In this document: positions 60,064-64,000 of the stretch, one piece after another
Layout of the letters: each line of letters starts with the position of its first letter
Numbering within the stretch: position 1 is the first letter of the stretch
Assembly: GCA_013350335.1 (NCBI GenBank)
Contig: CM023539.1
Location: forward strand, 29,877,043-29,941,042
Direction of reading: 5' to 3'
From: Chimonanthus salicifolius
Lineage: Eukaryota; Streptophyta; Magnoliopsida; Laurales; Calycanthaceae
Length of the DNA: 64,000 nucleotides
The notes under the pieces: generated by a model
What the model was told of the DNA's origin: nothing
What the model saw: the letters and a program-made list of their open reading frames with translations, nothing else
Database searches by the model: none
Position numbers and translations under genes: made by a program

Positions 60064-61533
60064 TGAAATTTCGTTACTAGAGTAATGCACGACCTAGAGG
60101 GGGGTGAATAGGTTGGTTTTCAATTTTAATTCCCTTTTAAAATTTTCTCAACCGATTTATACTTTATGTAAATAAAAAAAATCAATGAGTTATATTCACC
60201 TTTCTAATTAACTGTTGTTCATAAAACTGACCGATCAATCTATGTGTGTGATATGTGAACAAGTATTCAATCCATGCATTCAGTCACATATAAGCACAAA
60301 TATTTTATAGTGGTTCGGTTTCAACAAACCTACATCCATTGTCAGACTTTGCAACTCTAGGGTCGTCCCAAATATACTATGTAAGGTCTCATACCCAAAT
60401 AGTACAGCTTAATTTTTTATAGAGGTTCAACCCAATTGGTCTAATCCTCTACACCTATTTTTTAAAGTGGTTCGAACATACTGTTCTAATCCACTTTATA
60501 ATGTTTAAAATAAAACGAAGAAGAAAACTTGCCTTGGGCCTTAACCTTTTTCCTTTACGCTCTTTCTTTTTACTGAATCTGTGTGCTCCTTTCCATCAAA
60601 TCAGCATCATTAAGGTATTCATCGGCACAGCAGTAGGACTTGGGTATGACTGGTTTTAGTCCTATATGAACACTTTACTCTTCATTAGGATTGGGGTATT
60701 AATTACCCAAACATTCACTAAGGAAGATGATGACGAAGGTGTCAAGAGGGAAGGCTGAATGATCAGACACACTGTAATCTTTTTCCTGTTTTTCTCTGTG
60801 TATCCAGTCCTCTTACAAACTACTTATTGTCAATTTATAAGACTGTCTACAACATTGCAGTAAGTCACGCCCACGAGGCCTCATGGCTTCCAATGAGGCC
60901 TCGTGGCGGCAAGTCTTTAAGGACAGCACATATGTACATAAGTTAATCTGTCCAGTCAGAATCCAGCCACCTCATATCCACCGTGCATGATTTGTAGTAG
61001 ATTTATCTCAGCCATTAATCAAGGATTAGATGGGAAGATTGCAAAATGGATTTACAACTCATGGAGGAGCCTTTCCATACTTGTCATGGACAACTCCCCA
61101 ACGATATTCAAATTCAAACTTAAGTGAAGTGGCAGCATCCCACCATGTGGATGAATTCTTTTACCATAATAAACTTCCAATCAATTTACCATAATTAACT
61201 TTCAATCAAAGGATATAGATTTTAACTTCCTAAATCAAAGGACACAGCTGGACTCAGCACAGCTCAGCACAACTGGCTGCGAGACCTCGGCAGACTGCAT
61301 GAGGCCTCGAGGCTGAAAGTCACTTATTATCTTATTTTCCAGTTTATAACCAATTGACTTCTAAGGTATTTGACTTAGCCTAAGGTCTCCTACGCTTCAC
61401 TTACCTATGTGCTAATACCGTATTTGGTGTAGACGCTTCAACTTCATAGTAGATCTTGTTATTCATCCAAGGCAAGTCCAACTGAGTCACGTAATTGACA
61501 ATAAGGGTGATTCAGACGAACCGGGCACTTACA
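60064..61533 (-). mobile_element. Copia-type solo LTR in the chromovirus RNase H
   Basis: Plus-strand text starts TGAAATTTCGTTACTAG and ends CCGGGCACTTACA. The TSD is GGTTC (60059-60063) / GCTTC (61534-61538), one mismatch. CCTAGAGGGGGGTGAATAGG at 60093-60112 is the block also near the U5 end of the Copia LTRs at 2253 and 25531. A minus-strand TATAAATT at 60832-60839 sets the sense. GAGGCCTCG-type palindromes occur in U3 (60875-60915 and 61280-61312), and TTTTATAGTGGTTCGG-like words repeat in R-U5 (60303-60480). No internal part remains. Confidence 0.92.
60832..60839 (-). promoter_or_regulatory. TATA box in the Copia-type solo LTR
   Basis: TATAAATT on the minus strand, just downstream (in element sense) of the GAGGCCTCG palindromes. 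Confidence 0.55.
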
Positions 61534-61680
61534 GCTTCAACCACTCCAAACCGCAACCATGCTAGATGGATCGCTCTCAGTCAAGGGTTCACCTTTGTGC
61601 TTAAACATAAAACGAGGAAACAAAATAAAGTTGTCGATGCTTTAAGTCGAAAAACAACTTTATTCAATATCGCATGAGGT

Positions 61681-62444
61681 GAGATAGTTGGTTTTGATTT
61701 TCTTAAAGACTTATATGCAGATGATGAAGATTTTGCAAAAGAGCGGAAACGTCTCCATGAAGAAAAGCTTTATAAAGGGGAATTTCAACTCCATAACGGA
61801 TTCCTCTTTAAAAGTACTCAGCTATATATCTCACGCAGTGCACTTCGAGAGAACCTCATACGGGAATTGCATGGAGGTGGCCTTGGAGGTCACTTTGGAA
61901 AAGATAAAAGCATTGCTCAGATTGAAGAATGCTATTATTGGCCCCAGCTAAAGCGCGATGTTACAAAATTCGTCCAAAGATGCTACACCTGTCAAGCATC
62001 GAAGGGGCAAGCGCAGAACACGAGTCTATACACTCCACTGCCAGTTCCTAATGCCCCGTGGGAGGATCTATCGATGGATTTCATCTTAGGCCTTCCGCGC
62101 ACACAACGTGGATTTGACTCAATTTTCGTGATTGCGGATAGATTTTCTAAGATGGCTCACTTCGCAGCGTGCAAGAAGACATCAGATGCCTCTAGTATTG
62201 CTCACCTATTGTTCAGAGAGGTTGTTTGTTTGCACGAAGTTCCAGAGAACATCACATCGGATCGTGACACCAAGTTTCTCAGTCATTTTTGACGCATCCT
62301 ATTGTCACGGTATGATACTTCTCTCCAGTTTAGCAGTACATGCCATCCACAAACAGATGGGCAAACCGAGGTTGTCAATAGAACACTTGGAAATCTTATT
62401 CGCAGCCTCTCCAGTGATCGTCCAAAACAAAGGGACTTGGCTCT
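61681..62444 (+). pseudogene. Chromovirus integrase (interrupted)
   Basis: [17 protein letters not shown] and the linker precede an HHCC zinc domain ([16 protein letters not shown]...CYTCQASKG, about 61864-62010). The core carries [33 protein letters not shown] and, after a stop and frameshift at 62290-62300, [19 protein letters not shown], so the D, D and E are all readable. Translation is cut after KQRDLAL by the LTR beginning at 62445. Confidence 0.9.
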
Positions 62445-64000
62445 TGTAACGCCCCGCCCTTTTTCACTCTACGCTTTCCGTAAATCAGAGTCTATTTTTT
62501 ATTTTTTTTATAAACAAAGAGTGATAGAGAGCGGGACGTCACGACGCGAGCTAAGTCCGAACTTCTAAAGTCCAACCCTTAACTGGCCAACTCTATGTGT
62601 GCATGGATTAAGTCCATGGAAACAGTTCACACATAACAATATAAACATGCGGAATTAAAATCATAACTGCGGAATTATAATAGAAATTAATTCTATTCCA
62701 TTTCAGATAGCAAAGTATTTTAAGTCTTTAATCATATTTAACAAAACATAATTATCCAAATAAACATCCAATCATAGCAAATAATCTAAACTATTACATG
62801 CCCGAAGTCTAGTTACTCAAATTACAAGTCCATAAGTAACTTAATCAAAATATAAATTAAAAGCATCCAAGCTCCTATGCTTGGCCCTCTTTGAGTTCAT
62901 CGTTCCCCTTTTTTCCTGTATCATCCACTAGGGTAGAAGTAGGACGTTAGAACAACGCGCCCACTAGGTATTCCAATTAGGGCTAACACATGGTTAGTAC
63001 AAAACATGCATATAATAACATAAAGTCCAAAAACCATATAAACCATGCCATGTCATGATGTCAAATGCAATGAGTCCCACCCATCACAAGTACATATAAG
63101 TACCCCCACATAGATCTTTCGGACGCCCTGACGGAGTGTGGCCCCTCCGGTTTATTCTTGATGAAAAAACACATCAAGGTATCCCACATAGGTTTTTCGG
63201 ACGCCCCTGACGGAGTGTGGCCCCTCCGATTACATATCCTTCACCCCATGCCATGCATGAGACGTTAATGAATCACATGTTATTTTATTATATAAACATA
63301 GCATTAAAACTCACAATTTGAAACACATCTTTTACATCATAAAATTCATCAAAAATAAGATAAAACACATTGTACATAAATCCATGGTTTCAAAGAGGTG
63401 AAATCTTACCAAAGACCACTAACGTGTCCTTGCGCTTTCATCTGGTAACCGCTCACGATCGTACACACCTTCTGAGGTCCCGTTACCTTATAATATATAA
63501 ATCAATTAAAACCATGTTCCATTTGATTTCCTATTATGTTTAAGTCCATAAACCATTCCTCATAATACAACTCCATAAATGATCCATTAACCGTGACATA
63601 AAAATCCCAAGTCCCCCAAATAATTCCCATGGGGTTCGGCCATATACCATGGCCGAACCCATGGTCCCTTATTTCTATTTAATTACCATATTACCATTCT
63701 TGAATCCATAATTCAAGGTTCCATCCTTTTTTATCCAAAAGTCCATAATTAGAAACTTTCGAATTTAATAACCATCCTCCATGGGGTTCGTCCATACATC
63801 ATGGCCGAACCCTATGGTTCATAGTCTTCCCTTTGACAATCATTAATCCTTGATCTTCCATTATTTTCATCCATTAAAATTATTAAAACAGTCCACTTAA
63901 ACTCCATATCTAAAACCTTAAGTCCATATATACTCCTTGGTGGGGTTCGGCCATACCACATGGCCGAACCTCACCCCTTGGTTTTGTGTCCTTCTTTCCT
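62445..64000 (-). mobile_element. LTR edge of another retrotransposon, runs off the window
   Basis: Starts TGTAACGCCCCGCCC, the complement of the ...GGGGCGTTACA ends of the family A LTR, suggesting an LTR on the minus strand. It interrupts integrase exactly at its TG. The body is not homologous to family A as far as I can see. It carries two ~45-bp direct copies (63107-63150 and 63186-63230, CGGACGCC..TGACGGAGTG) and three hairpins (63628-63664, 63779-63817, 63938-63981). Its far end and TSD are outside the window. Confidence 0.7.
63628..63981. repeat. Three spaced GGTTCGGCCAT/ATGGCCGAACC hairpins
   Basis: Each unit is an imperfect palindrome, GGGGTTCGGCCAT..., 5-6 bases, ...ATGGCCGAACC. Spacing is about 151 and 159 bp. 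The second has one arm change (GGTTCGTCCAT). The text between units is not repeated, so this is not a simple tandem duplication. Confidence 0.9.

Larger units (their letters stand above)
59933..61680 (+). pseudogene. Chromovirus RNase H, split by a solo LTR
   Basis: The left piece reads KKWSTYEQEMYAVVQGLKHW...REFIIYTDHQALKYLNGS up to 60063. The right piece from 61539 reads TTPNRNHARWIALSQGFTFV, LKHKTRKQNKVVDALSRK to a stop near 61675. Removing 60064-61538 (solo LTR plus one TSD) joins them in frame as LKYLNGSTTPNRNHARW, as in intact relatives. Confidence 0.92.
56493..62444 (+). mobile_element. Chromovirus-type Ty3/Gypsy retrotransposon, 3'-truncated
   Basis: Order on the plus strand: 5' LTR (56493-57343), tRNA-Met-like primer-binding site, gag, protease, RT with internal deletion, RNase H split by a solo LTR, and integrase broken at 62444 by another LTR. 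The protein text ([55 protein letters not shown]) fits the widespread plant chromovirus group. The exact lineage is not determined, and no chromodomain is in view because integrase ends early. Confidence 0.9.

Overview
This is nuclear DNA of a flowering plant: AT-rich, intron-containing, and made mostly of plant LTR retrotransposons nested in one another, with MITE-type DNA transposons, SINE-like pieces and a LINE fragment. I cannot name the species. Only one gene is clearly a host gene: a two-exon DUF1635-family gene on the minus strand (33137-34656). Nearly all other coding sequence is decayed transposon protein.

Layout. (1) 2221-27174 is one nested block whose history can be read from target-site duplications (TSDs). 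A SINE-like repeat (2150-2220 continuing at 27175-27235) was split by a minus-strand Copia-type element flanked by GAAGT. Its env-like region was then split by a minus-strand Athila-type Gypsy element (6219-23196, TSD GGTAA). One LTR of that element was split by a 3.2 kb solo LTR (7477-10656, TSD TGATG). The Copia host has gag-like and env-like remnants but no visible pol. (2) 27236-35433 holds two ~1 kb inverted-terminal elements (28636-29704 and 29930-30936) and the DUF1635 gene. (3) 35434-38691 is a solo LTR (TSD ATTAT). (4) 38697-50334 is AT-rich DNA carrying a fold-back Mutator-like MITE with a perfect 9-bp TSD (41912-42840), and a non-autonomous hAT-like element with an 8-bp TSD (43903-48176). 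The hAT-like element contains a tRNA-Trp-like sequence and was itself split by another 3.2 kb solo LTR (44527-47695, TSD ATAAT). (5) 50335-64000 is a second composite: a plus-strand Athila-type LTR, primer-binding site and gag; an L1-type LINE reverse transcriptase fragment; a chromovirus-type Gypsy element (LTR, gag, protease, RT, RNase H, integrase); a solo Copia-type LTR inside its RNase H domain; and an LTR edge that interrupts its integrase and runs off the window.

Most unusual signal. Several unrelated LTR families here each carry a different short, often palindromic word repeated many times in the LTR or the transcribed leader: GATGGGTCGG-type words in the Copia U3; TTCGGAYNRTCCGAA-type words in the 3.2 kb LTRs; GGCATTTTCGTAATTTTGG in the 35 kb solo LTR; GAGGCCTCG in the 60 kb solo LTR; GGTTCGGCCAT...ATGGCCGAACC hairpins at the right edge. 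The architecture recurs while the word changes. No coding frame explains it, and I regard it as the best candidate for an undescribed pattern. All element boundaries come from reading termini, TSDs and homologous copies within the window. No database search was run.
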